Shown: positions 1 to 7,067 of the stretch, one piece after another | Layout: every line of letters starts with the position of its first letter | Numbering within the stretch: position 1 is the first letter of the stretch | Origin: CAYLHX01 sp964383675 | Lineage (GTDB): Bacteria; Patescibacteriota; Gracilibacteria; UBA1369; LOWO2-01-FULL-3 | Length of the DNA: 8,916 bases | Direction of reading: 5' to 3' | Assembly (NCBI GenBank): GCA_964383675.1 | Contig: CAYLHX010000034.1 | Location: 1-8,916, forward strand | The notes under the pieces: generated by a model | Database searches by the model: none | What the model was told of the DNA's origin: nothing | The model's input: the letters and a program-made list of their open reading frames with translations, nothing else | Translations under genes and position numbers: made by a program

Positions 1-1763
1 TCAATCCTAATGATTGTGTTGTTTGGCTTGGCATATCTCTTTCCACCCTCCAGGTAACCTTCAATCAAACCATTCTCATATCCAACAGCCATGTAACCGG
101 CAAACCAGTCTGTACCGGCAACATCAGCAAACATAGCAGCAGGTTCAGTCATAACAGCTCTCCAAGAATCTTCAAGATCAGGATTGTTGGCAAGATAACC
201 TTCAATCATCAACTTCAAGAATTCAGCTCTGGTAACAAGATCACCGGGAGCGTAAGATGTCGCAGTCTTTCCGGCAACAATACCCTTAGCTTTCAAACAA
301 GCAACCGCTGGACCATACCATTCATCAAGGGCAACATCCGGGAATGGATTTACTGAATCCTCCATATCCATAGAATCGGTACAACCGATATATCTGTCAA
401 TAACCACAGCGGCCATAGCACGATTCATACCACCGGTCATATTGAATACCTTCTCTCCTCCTTGATCTTCACCTTGGAATAATCCGGTTCCGGCAACCAT
501 TTGCACTACCTTATATCTCCAATCATTTTCAGGAAGATCCTTAAGATCTGCAAACTCCTCTACAGTCATCTCCGCCTCTCCGTCAAACATATCATCAGCA
601 GCATCATCATCTTCTTCTCCGTCTTCAGCATCACCACCATCGGTAGTTCCGGTAGTTGTGGAAACTACACCAGTGCTACTACCACCACCGCCTCCTCCTC
701 CAGAGGAAGAGCTACTGGATGAGCTGGAAGAACTGGAAGAAGAGCTTGAAGATGAACTGCTGGCACTATCCGCATCGGTACCGGCCATGAAAGAGGTAAA
801 AGTTCTGGTAGCTATGAAAACATAATCCGCACCTGTACCGCTTCCCTCCTCATAACAAAGTGAACCGGAAGAAACGCTATAATTATCACTATCCAAGTAA
901 TCGGCAAGAACTCCATCCGTACCGGTATAAGAAGTGCCACACGCACTCACCTCGGTAACAGTTCCTGAAGCAGAAACTACCAATACTATAGGATCAGTAA
1001 GCTCATCAAAGTCGGCAAAAGGAAGTGCGACAATCACTTCATCACTCATAGTCAAAGAAACACCTGTGCCTTTGTCAACTTCAATAAAAGCAAAATCATC
1101 AGTGTCGGTGCTCATCAAAGCTGAAATACTAGACTGAACTGAAGAACCAAAGTTCGCGATAGAAGTATAATAAGTAAAATCCATGTCACCATTCCAAGCG
1201 GAAGTTGTAGTAAAAGTAACTCCGGCGGGAATTTTCACCATCACATTGGAGTTATTCCCTGAAGTAACGGTCAAACCGATCGGATTTGTAGCTGTGTAAG
1301 TTCCTCCACTTTCAGAAACTGGAAGAGTCACAGAACTTGCCGCACTACCCGAAGTCCCCATAAACATACCCAATCTTGAATCACCCGCTTCCCAGTTATC
1401 TCCCATTGCATCGGCATTGGCAGCAAAGTAACTATAACCGTAACCATAACCATAACCGTAACCGAAGCTTCCATTGCTATAACCGTAACCATAACCAAAG
1501 GCAAATTCATCAACCGCAGTAGCTCCACTAAAAGTAACCGCGTCACCGGCAGCATCTACCGCCAATCTATAAAAGAAAGAAGTGGGATTGTCTGTTCCCA
1601 GTGAAAGAATTTCTTCCGAACTAAGTAGACCAGTCTCTTCATTTAAAATAGCAATATCAGCAAAAGCCACCGAAGGAATCAGCATAGCTAAAATTGCGGT
1701 AAGTGACATAACGCTCACCAGACGAGTCCATAGACCCGAAAGACAAAAAGGTTTTTTATTCAT
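1..1763 (-). CDS. Secreted SLH-domain surface protein (C-terminus beyond window)
   Basis: About 587 residues are visible; the gene runs off the left edge. The ATG at 1763 starts a clear signal peptide: a basic n-region (MNKK and R14), a hydrophobic stretch at about 15-34, and an AFA|D cleavage site after residue 35. The mature protein has a Gly-Tyr repeat (about 89-112), a beta-rich, Thr/Ser/Val-rich region of unknown fold (about 115-330), a run of 20 Ser (335-354) followed by 7 Gly (355-361), and an acidic Asp/Glu stretch (about 370-400). It ends in SLH-like repeats: a degenerate one at about 415-457, a clear one from FPDV at 474 through TRAEF at about 511-515, and a third from FADV at 545 cut by the window edge. 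SLH repeats usually bind cell-wall polymers, so this is probably an S-layer or wall-anchored protein displayed through a flexible Ser/Gly linker. It is divergent from the glycosyltransferase at 1894. The middle domain is not recognised. Confidence 0.88.
   Translation of the reverse strand, partial: MNKKPFCLSGLWTRLVSVMSLTAILAMLIPSVAFADIAILNEETGLLSSEEILSLGTDNPTSFFYRLAVDAAGDAVTFSGATAVDEFAFGYGYGYSNGSFGYGYGYGYGYSYFAANADAMGDNWEAGDSRLGMFMGTSGSAASSVTLPVSESGGTYTATNPIGLTVTSGNNSNVMVKIPAGVTFTTTSAWNGDMDFTYYTSIANFGSSVQSSISALMSTDTDDFAFIEVDKGTGVSLTMSDEVIVALPFADFDELTDPIVLVVSASGTVTEVSACGTSYTGTDGVLADYLDSDNYSVSSGSLCYEEGSGTGADYVFIATRTFTSFMAGTDADSASSSSSSSSSSSSSSSSSSSSGGGGGGGSSTGVVSTTTGTTDGGDAEDGEEDDDAADDMFDGEAEMTVEEFADLKDLPENDWRYKVVQMVAGTGLFQGEDQGGEKVFNMTGGMNRAMAAVVIDRYIGCTDSMDMEDSVNPFPDVALDEWYGPAVACLKAKGIVAGKTATSYAPGDLVTRAEFLKLMIEGYLANNPDLEDSWRAVMTEPAAMFADVAGTDWFAGYMAVGYENGLIEGYLEGGKRYAKPNNTIIRI
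681..761 (-). repeat. Poly-Ser(20)/poly-Gly(7) linker coding tract
   Basis: Twenty consecutive Ser codons (702-761) are followed by seven Gly codons (681-701), residues 335-361 of the SLH protein. The Ser run mixes TCT, TCC, TCA, AGC and AGT, so it is not a simple DNA microsatellite; the amino-acid sequence itself appears to be kept. It separates the N-terminal exported region from the acidic segment and SLH repeats. A flexible spacer or an O-glycosylation zone are both possible. Confidence 0.85.
1434..1499 (-). repeat. Hexanucleotide tract encoding (Gly-Tyr)n
   Basis: On the minus strand the tract repeats six-base units GGTTAT or GGTTAC. It encodes three Gly-Tyr pairs, a short Ser-Asn-Gly-Ser-Phe interruption, then five more Gly-Tyr pairs, at residues about 89-112 of the SLH protein. 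All Gly codons are GGT, while Tyr alternates between TAT and TAC. It is close to a tandem DNA repeat and could change length by slippage in whole-codon steps without breaking the frame. Confidence 0.85.
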
Positions 1764-1780
1764 TGTCTTGAAAGTTAAGT

Positions 1781-1809
1781 ATAATATAAGATTATAGTCG
1801 CACAACCAA
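1781..1809 (-). promoter_or_regulatory. Putative sigma70-type promoter of the SLH gene
   Basis: Read on the minus strand, TTGGTT (1804-1809) lies 17 bases before TATTAT (1781-1786), giving a transcript that starts about 10 bases ahead of the ATG at 1763. A perfect TATAAT (1791-1796) overlaps it but has no good -35 partner; it would give a leader of about 20 bases. Either way the 5' leader is very short and has no Shine-Dalgarno motif. The remaining part of the 130-base divergent gap (1764-1893) shows no convincing promoter for the plus-strand gene. Confidence 0.4.
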
Positions 1810-1893
1810 CGAATTTGGTGCACAATATATGCCTCATGGTAACAAAAATTCTGTCAAAAAGAAACCACAAAGACAAATTCTGTAAAGTTAATT

Positions 1894-2976
1894 ATGCGCA
1901 TCTTAATCATGGCGGACGCAGTGGATAACCAAAACGCCGGAATCCACTTCTACACTAAAAAACTCATAGAAAACCTTTTAAAAATAGATCGACAAAACGA
2001 CTATTCTTTTATTCACACTCGCAATAACGAGTTTTTCGAAAACCAAAACCACCACATCGTTCCCAATTGCAAAAGTATCGGCGGGGAAAGCTATCGCCGC
2101 CTTGTAAAAATCCCAAAACTTATTAAAGAGATCAATCCCGACATCGTACTCGAACCCTGTCATATCGGCCCCTTTCGCTTACCAAAGCATATCAAAAGGG
2201 CCGTAACAGTACACGACATAACTCCCATTACCATGCCGAACTTTCATACTGCGCGCGGAAAGTGGGTACACAAAATCTTTTTCAAAAGAACCTTGAAAAA
2301 TGCCTCCCTCATTTTAACACCATCCAAACAGACCAAAAACGATCTACTCACCAACTATAGCATAACAGCCCCTATCGAGATCACTCACCTCGGCATTGAA
2401 CAGGCAGATAAATCAACTCAATCATCACCCCTACAAAATCCCTACCTGCTATACTTGGGCACCCTGGAGCCGCGCAAAGATTTGCCTACCTTAATAGATG
2501 CTTTCCTTGAGCTTAAAGAGACAAACGCACTCACCGAAGATTACAAATTGGTCTTGGCCGGAGACATTGGCTGGAAGTCAGAATCGGTTTTACAAAAAGC
2601 GAACCATAAAGACATCATCCTCACCGGCTACTTAAGCGAAGAGGAAAAATCACGCTGGCTGACTCATGCCCGGATTTTCGTCTACCCATCACTTTACGAG
2701 GGTTTCGGACTCCCTCCTTTGGAGGCCATGAGTCGTGAAATTCCCGTCATAACCTCCAGCGGTGGCAGCTTGAAAGAGCTGTTTGAAAAACACGCCCTGA
2801 TTTTTGAACCGCAAGACAAGGAAGAATTAAAACAACACATCCAAAACCTAACCGCAAATAACGAGCTCTATCAAAACTTAAAAACCGGCGGCAAGGAATA
2901 CTCCCAAAACTTCACTTGGGAAAAAACCGCCAGAAAAACTTTGGAAGCTTTTGAGAAAATCTTAGTTAAAACATAG
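1894..2976 (+). CDS. GT4-family glycosyltransferase (GT-B fold)
   Basis: This 360-residue protein has the layout of a retaining GT4 enzyme, which transfers a sugar from a nucleotide-sugar to a glycan in the cytoplasm. Visible marks are the N-terminal Rossmann strand (MRILIMAD), the inter-strand VHDITP (106-111), YLGTLEPRKDL (187-197) opening the C-terminal domain, LAGD (221-224), and the donor-binding EX7E motif in PSLYEGFGLPPLEAM (265-279; E269 and E277). Proteins with the LGTLEPRK pattern are often annotated as mannosyltransferases, but the sugar cannot be read from sequence. The ATG at 1894 fits the usual N-terminus; there is no Shine-Dalgarno motif upstream. Its last 15 bases overlap the 3' end of the convergent gene at 2962-4098. 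The protein is rich in Thr, Asn and His and poor in Val. Confidence 0.9.
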   Translation: MRILIMADAVDNQNAGIHFYTKKLIENLLKIDRQNDYSFIHTRNNEFFENQNHHIVPNCKSIGGESYRRLVKIPKLIKEINPDIVLEPCHIGPFRLPKHIKRAVTVHDITPITMPNFHTARGKWVHKIFFKRTLKNASLILTPSKQTKNDLLTNYSITAPIEITHLGIEQADKSTQSSPLQNPYLLYLGTLEPRKDLPTLIDAFLELKETNALTEDYKLVLAGDIGWKSESVLQKANHKDIILTGYLSEEEKSRWLTHARIFVYPSLYEGFGLPPLEAMSREIPVITSSGGSLKELFEKHALIFEPQDKEELKQHIQNLTANNELYQNLKTGGKEYSQNFTWEKTARKTLEAFEKILVKT

Positions 2977-4098
2977 TTTTTCCAGATTCTGTAAAAATTT
3001 TTCCTCAGAAAACCTCTCCAATTCGCATTCGCAGCCAGAATGATAACTTTCGTAATTTCTCAAGATTTCCAAAACCCCACGCGCCAAGCCATCCACATCC
3101 CCCTTCATCACTATCCTTGAATTCACACCATCCAAAAGCATGCCGTCATAGGCCGGCAAGTCATAAGCCACCACCGGCGTACCTGAAGCCAAAGCCTCCA
3201 ACAACACAATCCCCTGCCCCTCATTCATAGACGGCTGCACCAAAATTTTCGCCTTGGCAAAAAGCTCTTTCATCTCCTCACCATCCACCTCAAACTTATA
3301 AATCACATCCTCCTTTTTCACAAACAAACGCTCCCTCAAACTTTCAAGCCCAAGATGCGTATCTCCCTCTACGCGCGGCGCCACAAAGACCAATTTGAAA
3401 TCCGGATATACCTCCTGCACTTTCTGCAAAGCTCGCAAAGCGTGCTCCGGCTGCTTATAGCCAACAAATCTTCCTACAAACAATAAAAAATTCTCCTTTT
3501 CCCTCACATAAAACTCCGCCCGCTTAATCGGAAAAGGGGTTTTCACAATCCTTCCGGCAATACGCTCTCCCAAGATATCTACAATTTTACGCTCACTGAA
3601 ATCCGAAACCGTCATTACCTTGTCGGCATATTTGGCGTCAAAATAAAGTTGGAGTTTTTCAACCGCATTCCCCAAAGATCCTTTTAGGAATCCATATTGT
3701 TTCAGCCAAAAAGAATCACCTTCACTCTGATAAACGTCGTGGACTACACATATCTTCTTTACATCTTTCAGCCAGGGCAAAATCAGATGCGGTGTAAACT
3801 GGTTCAAAAAGACCAAATCAAAATCCTTAGCCCGCTTCCTGGCCTCTTTCAGGTACTTCCACAACTTCAAAGAGGTGCGTGAAAAAACCGGAAACCGTTC
3901 ATACTTTACCCCTTCTATAACTTCACTGGGCTTTTGACCAGCAAACTCCTGAATCGCAAAAACCATCGGCTCAATACCAAGCTTTAAAAGCATCTTCGCC
4001 ACATTATGAAAACACATCTCACCACCACCCCGCACGACAAGCTTGCCGGCAGGATTGGTATAGACGGAAGATTCGGTAATAAGCAAGGCCCGCTTCAT
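2962..4098 (-). CDS. GT4-family glycosyltransferase (GT-B fold)
   Basis: A 378-residue glycosyltransferase related in fold but not close in sequence to the one at 1894. The N-terminal acceptor domain carries an RGGGE loop (23-27, the Gly-rich site common in GT4 enzymes) and VVHDVY (118-123). The C-terminal donor domain opens with LLFVGRFVGYKQPE (205-218), and has the EX7E motif in PSMNEGQGIVLLEAL (289-303; E293 and E301), followed by SGTPVVAYDLPAYDG. The sugar and linkage are unknown. It is transcribed away from the GT2 gene at 4168 and converges on the other GT4 gene, overlapping it by 15 bases. The ATG (4096-4098) has no Shine-Dalgarno motif. In contrast to its neighbour it is rich in Val and Gly and poor in Thr, a strand effect described in the findings. 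Confidence 0.9.
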   Translation of the reverse strand: MKRALLITESSVYTNPAGKLVVRGGGEMCFHNVAKMLLKLGIEPMVFAIQEFAGQKPSEVIEGVKYERFPVFSRTSLKLWKYLKEARKRAKDFDLVFLNQFTPHLILPWLKDVKKICVVHDVYQSEGDSFWLKQYGFLKGSLGNAVEKLQLYFDAKYADKVMTVSDFSERKIVDILGERIAGRIVKTPFPIKRAEFYVREKENFLLFVGRFVGYKQPEHALRALQKVQEVYPDFKLVFVAPRVEGDTHLGLESLRERLFVKKEDVIYKFEVDGEEMKELFAKAKILVQPSMNEGQGIVLLEALASGTPVVAYDLPAYDGMLLDGVNSRIVMKGDVDGLARGVLEILRNYESYHSGCECELERFSEEKFLQNLEKLCFN

Positions 4099-4167
4099 CT
4101 ATTCAAAGTAATAAATCTTAAGTAAAGTAACCTTACCAAAACTATTTACAGAGACAAACATTATTTC
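4099..4167. promoter_or_regulatory. Short divergent intergenic region between GT4 and GT2 genes
   Basis: This 69-base AT-rich gap must hold the start signals of both divergent genes if they have their own promoters. I see no strong -35/-10 pair on either strand and no inverted repeat worth naming. Neither ATG is preceded by a Shine-Dalgarno motif. Confidence 0.3.
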
Positions 4168-4836
4168 ATGAGTTATCGCGTCGTCATACCACTACATAAT
4201 GAAGAAAAGCATATAAAAAAACTGCTTAGTCGTTTTGCGGAAAGGCAGCTTTCTTCAATCATCACTGTTGACGACGGTTCAACAGATGAGACTTCTCGAA
4301 TTCTGAAAGAAAATTATCCGCAGGTTACGGTTATTAGGCACAAAATAAACCTCGGCAAAGGCAAAGCCCTGGAGACCGGCTGCCTCAAGGCGATAAAAGA
4401 CAATGCCGATTACATCATCCTCATGGATGGCGATCTTCAGCACAAACCGGAAGATGTCAACAGGTTTTTAAGGGCCTTTAAGGACAAAAATATCGACATA
4501 GTTTTTGGCGCCAGAAAAATCGGACGCACCATGCGCCTAATATCCTTCACCGGCAATAAAATGCTCACAGTAGTTATTAATCTCTTGTTCAACTACTTTC
4601 TAAACGACACCCAATGCGGCTTCCGCGCATTTCGCAAAGAAGTTTTTGAAAAAATACGCTGGAAAAGTTCCGGCTATTCCGCGGAAACGGAAATGATTAT
4701 CCAAGCCGCGAAACACCAAATCCCCTATAAAGAAGTTCCTATTGAAACAATTTATCTCGATCACTATAAAGGAACCAACATACTTGATGGTATAATCATC
4801 CTGACTAAGATACTACTTTGGAAAATTTTTAAATAA
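4168..4836 (+). CDS. DPM1-like GT2 glycosyltransferase (polyprenyl-phosphate sugar synthase type)
   Basis: A 222-residue family-2 glycosyltransferase (GT-A fold) of the dolichol-phosphate-mannose synthase type. Such enzymes move a hexose from a nucleotide donor to polyprenyl phosphate at the inner face of the membrane. Motifs in order: VIPLHNEE (6-13), VDDGSTDET (34-42) for nucleotide binding, MDGDLQHKPED (86-96) with the metal-binding DxD-like site, DTQCGFRAFRKEVF (147-160), and YSAETEM (170-176), which holds the likely catalytic acidic region. The length fits single-domain members without their own membrane segments; only a hydrophobic C-terminal end (about 208-222) could touch the membrane. 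The next gene follows after 2 bases, so the two are almost surely cotranscribed. The product sugar (glucose, mannose or other) cannot be told. Confidence 0.92.
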   Translation: MSYRVVIPLHNEEKHIKKLLSRFAERQLSSIITVDDGSTDETSRILKENYPQVTVIRHKINLGKGKALETGCLKAIKDNADYIILMDGDLQHKPEDVNRFLRAFKDKNIDIVFGARKIGRTMRLISFTGNKMLTVVINLLFNYFLNDTQCGFRAFRKEVFEKIRWKSSGYSAETEMIIQAAKHQIPYKEVPIETIYLDHYKGTNILDGIIILTKILLWKIFK

Positions 4837-4838
4837 CC

Positions 4839-5198
4839 ATGCAACTACTCGGCATACAATTAGCCTCGATCGGATTTTCCATCTTCATGATCTATTTCAC
4901 ATATTTATGCTATCGCAGAAACTATTTTGAAACAACCGGCCTGGTAACCTGGCTAGCCATCTTCTCTCTACTCATAATTGCCACCATCTTCCCTAGTTCC
5001 TTCTCCCCCTTCGCCAATCTACTGAAAATCGCCCGCGTCTTCGACCTCTTCATCGTAATGGGCATTTTTTTCCTAGTTGTCATCACCTTCATCAACTTCA
5101 TCTACATTCAAAAAGTGAAAATCAAATTAGACAAATTAATTCAGGATGAAGCGATAAAAGAAAGCGAAAAACCAAACAGCAAGGCAAAAACTAAGTAG
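4839..5198 (+). CDS. DUF2304-like small membrane protein
   Basis: A 119-residue protein with three predicted membrane segments (about 5-24, 34-52 and 68-90) and a charged, Lys/Glu-rich cytoplasmic tail. Size, layout and position right after a DPM1-like GT2 gene match the DUF2304 family, whose members are commonly found beside such glycosyltransferases. The role is not established; anchoring or activating the GT2 enzyme at the membrane is the simplest guess. The ATG lies 2 bases after the GT2 stop, with no Shine-Dalgarno motif, so translation probably depends on coupling. The 3' end overlaps the convergent membrane-protein gene by 8 bases. Confidence 0.75.
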   Translation: MQLLGIQLASIGFSIFMIYFTYLCYRRNYFETTGLVTWLAIFSLLIIATIFPSSFSPFANLLKIARVFDLFIVMGIFFLVVITFINFIYIQKVKIKLDKLIQDEAIKESEKPNSKAKTK

Positions 5199-6612
5199 CA
5201 ATCTTATAAACCCGAACACCGTTAACATCAAAAATCTTTTGCACCTTTTCACTCTGCTCTTCAAAATGCAAGTTCGGTTGTTTCAAGCCCTCGAATAGAT
5301 AGTAGTCGCCATAATCTTCCGCCACTTTAATCAGCATTTCCACCTTCTTGGAAACTCCGGCCTGATGATACTGCGCCCAGGTTTCAAAATCCCAGACACT
5401 GGTAAAAATACCGGGGGCCAAAGCTTCCTTTTCACTAAAACCATAAGCCCAAGGCGCATAGGTGGTATCGGTAACAAATACATACTCTACGTCATCACGT
5501 TCGGCAATCACTTCAAGCGCCCAAACTTCCACCTCGTTCAAAGCGGAATAGGTTGTTTTGAAATACCAACCGGACAGCAAAACCGCTAAAATCAAAGCTA
5601 CCGACAAAATCCAAAACCGCAAAACAGCACTCTTCTCATAAAATTTCTTCCCGAAAGCACTAATAGCGTAAGCTGCAAAAGGAATTAACAACAAATCCAA
5701 CTCCAAAGTATATCTGTTTTGGAAAAACAATTCTAAAAAGACCACAAAAAACAGAAACACGATACTGGCCTTAAGCGTCAAAAGCTCCTTCTTGCCATAA
5801 GTAACCAACATACCCAAAACTCCCAAAACAAGAATAATCCAAGACCGATAAAGATAAGCGGCCGGCGCCATAAATAGACCTGCATAATGTGCGTCATAAC
5901 TCTGTACACCTTGCAAAGCTGAAATTACCACGTTAAAGGCATTTTTAAGGTGATCAAAACTAAACCAAAAAGCCAAAATCGCACCCAAAACCAGACATAC
6001 AATTCCTACAAAATTAAAACGAAAATCCTTTTTTCTCTTATCCAAAATAGCCGCAAAGAAAACTCCCACCAAAACCACCAAAAGTTGAGGCAATTGGGTC
6101 AAACCCAACAATAACAAAAACAAATAAAACCAATAGGAACGTCGTTGATAAGTTAAATAGCAAGCCAGAAAAAAGATAGACCCCATAACCGCCTTAAACA
6201 GATAAAACTCCGAGGCGAAAAGTTGAATGTAAGAAAAAGCAAATAAGGTGACCGCGATCAGTCCCGCCGCCTTTCCAAAATGTTCTTTTGTCAAAAGATA
6301 AAGCGGAAAGGCAATAATCACGCTCAAAAATATGTGCCCGTAATATAGCAAAATATCTAAAGGAATGTTCAAAAAATTAAAAACATAGGCGACAAAAGCC
6401 GGAAAAAGATAAATCTCCGAAGTAGACACATCGGCCAAACTTTGAATCAGTTCAAAGGATTTCTTATAAATTCCCAAGTCATAACCGAAACCAAAAGGCC
6501 CATGCAGGATATAGGGAAAAAATCTGCTCAATAGTAAAAATCCGAAAACAGTTAAAAACAGATATTTAAATAATTTTTGCTGATCCTTTAATGCCAAAGC
6601 AATTTGTTTCAT
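5191..6612 (-). CDS. GT-C-like polytopic membrane glycosyltransferase
   Basis: A 473-residue integral membrane protein. A short basic N-terminus leads into a first membrane helix (about 16-35), then an outside loop with GYDLGIY (43-49), whose Asp45 sits where GT-C enzymes carry their catalytic acidic residue. About eight to ten more hydrophobic segments follow up to about residue 350, including QNRYTLELDLLLIPFAAY (298-315), which resembles the late loop and helix of PMT-type proteins. A soluble domain of about 120 residues ends the chain (352-473). GT-C enzymes use polyprenyl-phosphate sugars on the outer membrane face, which fits the DPM1-like gene next door. I cannot assign the acceptor. 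The start is the ATG at 6612; the TATAAA-like sequence just upstream would give an almost leaderless transcript. The closest named family would be PMT_2/ArnT-like, but this match is by pattern only. Confidence 0.75.
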   Translation of the reverse strand: MKQIALALKDQQKLFKYLFLTVFGFLLLSRFFPYILHGPFGFGYDLGIYKKSFELIQSLADVSTSEIYLFPAFVAYVFNFLNIPLDILLYYGHIFLSVIIAFPLYLLTKEHFGKAAGLIAVTLFAFSYIQLFASEFYLFKAVMGSIFFLACYLTYQRRSYWFYLFLLLLGLTQLPQLLVVLVGVFFAAILDKRKKDFRFNFVGIVCLVLGAILAFWFSFDHLKNAFNVVISALQGVQSYDAHYAGLFMAPAAYLYRSWIILVLGVLGMLVTYGKKELLTLKASIVFLFFVVFLELFFQNRYTLELDLLLIPFAAYAISAFGKKFYEKSAVLRFWILSVALILAVLLSGWYFKTTYSALNEVEVWALEVIAERDDVEYVFVTDTTYAPWAYGFSEKEALAPGIFTSVWDFETWAQYHQAGVSKKVEMLIKVAEDYGDYYLFEGLKQPNLHFEEQSEKVQKIFDVNGVRVYKIAT

Positions 6613-6680
6613 ATATTTTTATAACGTGAAAATCATAACTTCTGCACCACACAACCACCACCGCAAAAATTCATAAAAAC

Positions 6681-6709
6681 TTGACAAATCACCTAAAGCA
6701 CACTAAAGT
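6681..6709 (+). promoter_or_regulatory. Promoter of the T-box/argFG transcript
   Basis: A perfect -35 TTGACA (6681-6686) is followed after 17 bases by TAAAGT (6704-6709; four of six match the consensus -10). The start point would fall near 6716, about 30 bases before Stem I of the T-box. A small inverted repeat (AAAGT and ACTTT, about 6705-6719) overlaps the -10, but I would not call it an operator. Between 6613 and 6680 I see nothing else. Confidence 0.65.
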
Positions 6710-6824
6710 CGGTGTACTTTTGTTCTTTCCCAATAAATTTTAAATGCCAGAGAAATAGTAGAAAGTCTCTCACTGCAATAGAGAGCCGGGGATGGTGGAA
6801 GCCCGGCGCAAAGTTACTTTCGAA

Positions 6825-6827
6825 CGC
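6825..6827 (+). promoter_or_regulatory. T-box specifier codon CGC (Arg)
   Basis: On the 3' side of the specifier loop, GAACGCG lies between the two Stem I helices. In known T-boxes the specifier is followed by one purine before the lower helix resumes; here that gives CGC followed by G6828. CGC is an arginine codon, which agrees with the downstream argF and argG. The other register, GCG (alanine) followed by T, fits both the pairing and the genes less well. Confidence 0.75.
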
Positions 6828-6834
6828 GTCTCTT

Positions 6835-6905
6835 AAGCGAGCGCACGGCGCGAGCGCGCAGCCAGCGAACAATCTGGCTTAGCCAGTTGTGAGCGCCGCA
6901 AGCTT
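6835..6905 (+). other. GC-rich extra structured domain in the T-box leader
   Basis: Between Stem I and the pseudoknot the leader carries a multi-branched fold: AAGC (6835-6838) with GCTT (6902-6905), GGCGC (6847-6851) with GCGCC (6893-6897), and an inner hairpin CTGGC-TTA-GCCAG (6874-6886) extended by ACAA/TTGT. It sits where Stem II is found but is far more GC-rich than the surrounding DNA. Further small hairpins follow, for example CTCAT-TTT-ATGAG (6932-6944). The pairings are by eye. Confidence 0.6.
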
Positions 6906-6978
6906 ATTAAAAAAGGCAGCAGCCGAAGAAACTCATTTTATGAGAAGTAGGCGTCGCCGGCGGGTGTCCGTTATCACA

Positions 6979-7012
6979 CACCACAGTTTGTCGCCCATGA
7001 GGTGGAGAACTG
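6979..7012 (+). other. Stem IIA/B-type pseudoknot of the T-box
   Basis: CACC (6979-6982) pairs with GGTG (7001-7004), and CAGTT (6984-6988) pairs with AACTG (7008-7012). The order 5'-5'-3'-3' makes an H-type pseudoknot. It lies just before Stem III, where canonical T-boxes have their Stem IIA/B pseudoknot. All nine pairs are Watson-Crick. Confidence 0.65.
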
Positions 7013-7067
7013 GCTGAGGGTATAATCAAAAATTATACCGAAGAGGGATGGTACCGCGAAGTTTAAA

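Noticed and set aside
501..722. Plus-strand open frames at 501-722, 934-1137 and 1582-1797, and a minus-strand one at 1328-1555, in the left end
   Set aside because: They lie inside the long minus-strand SLH gene in other frames and have low-complexity translations typical of shadows.
1846..1890. Imperfect direct repeat ATTCTGT(C)AAA, twice before the gene at 1894
   Set aside because: Short and AT-rich; a similar string occurs by chance near 2982, so I do not call it an operator.
2979..3022. Possible terminator (TTCTG/CAGAA) beyond the GT4 gene at 1894-2976
   Set aside because: The stem is only five pairs with a long AT loop and no T-run on either side, and it lies inside the convergent coding region.
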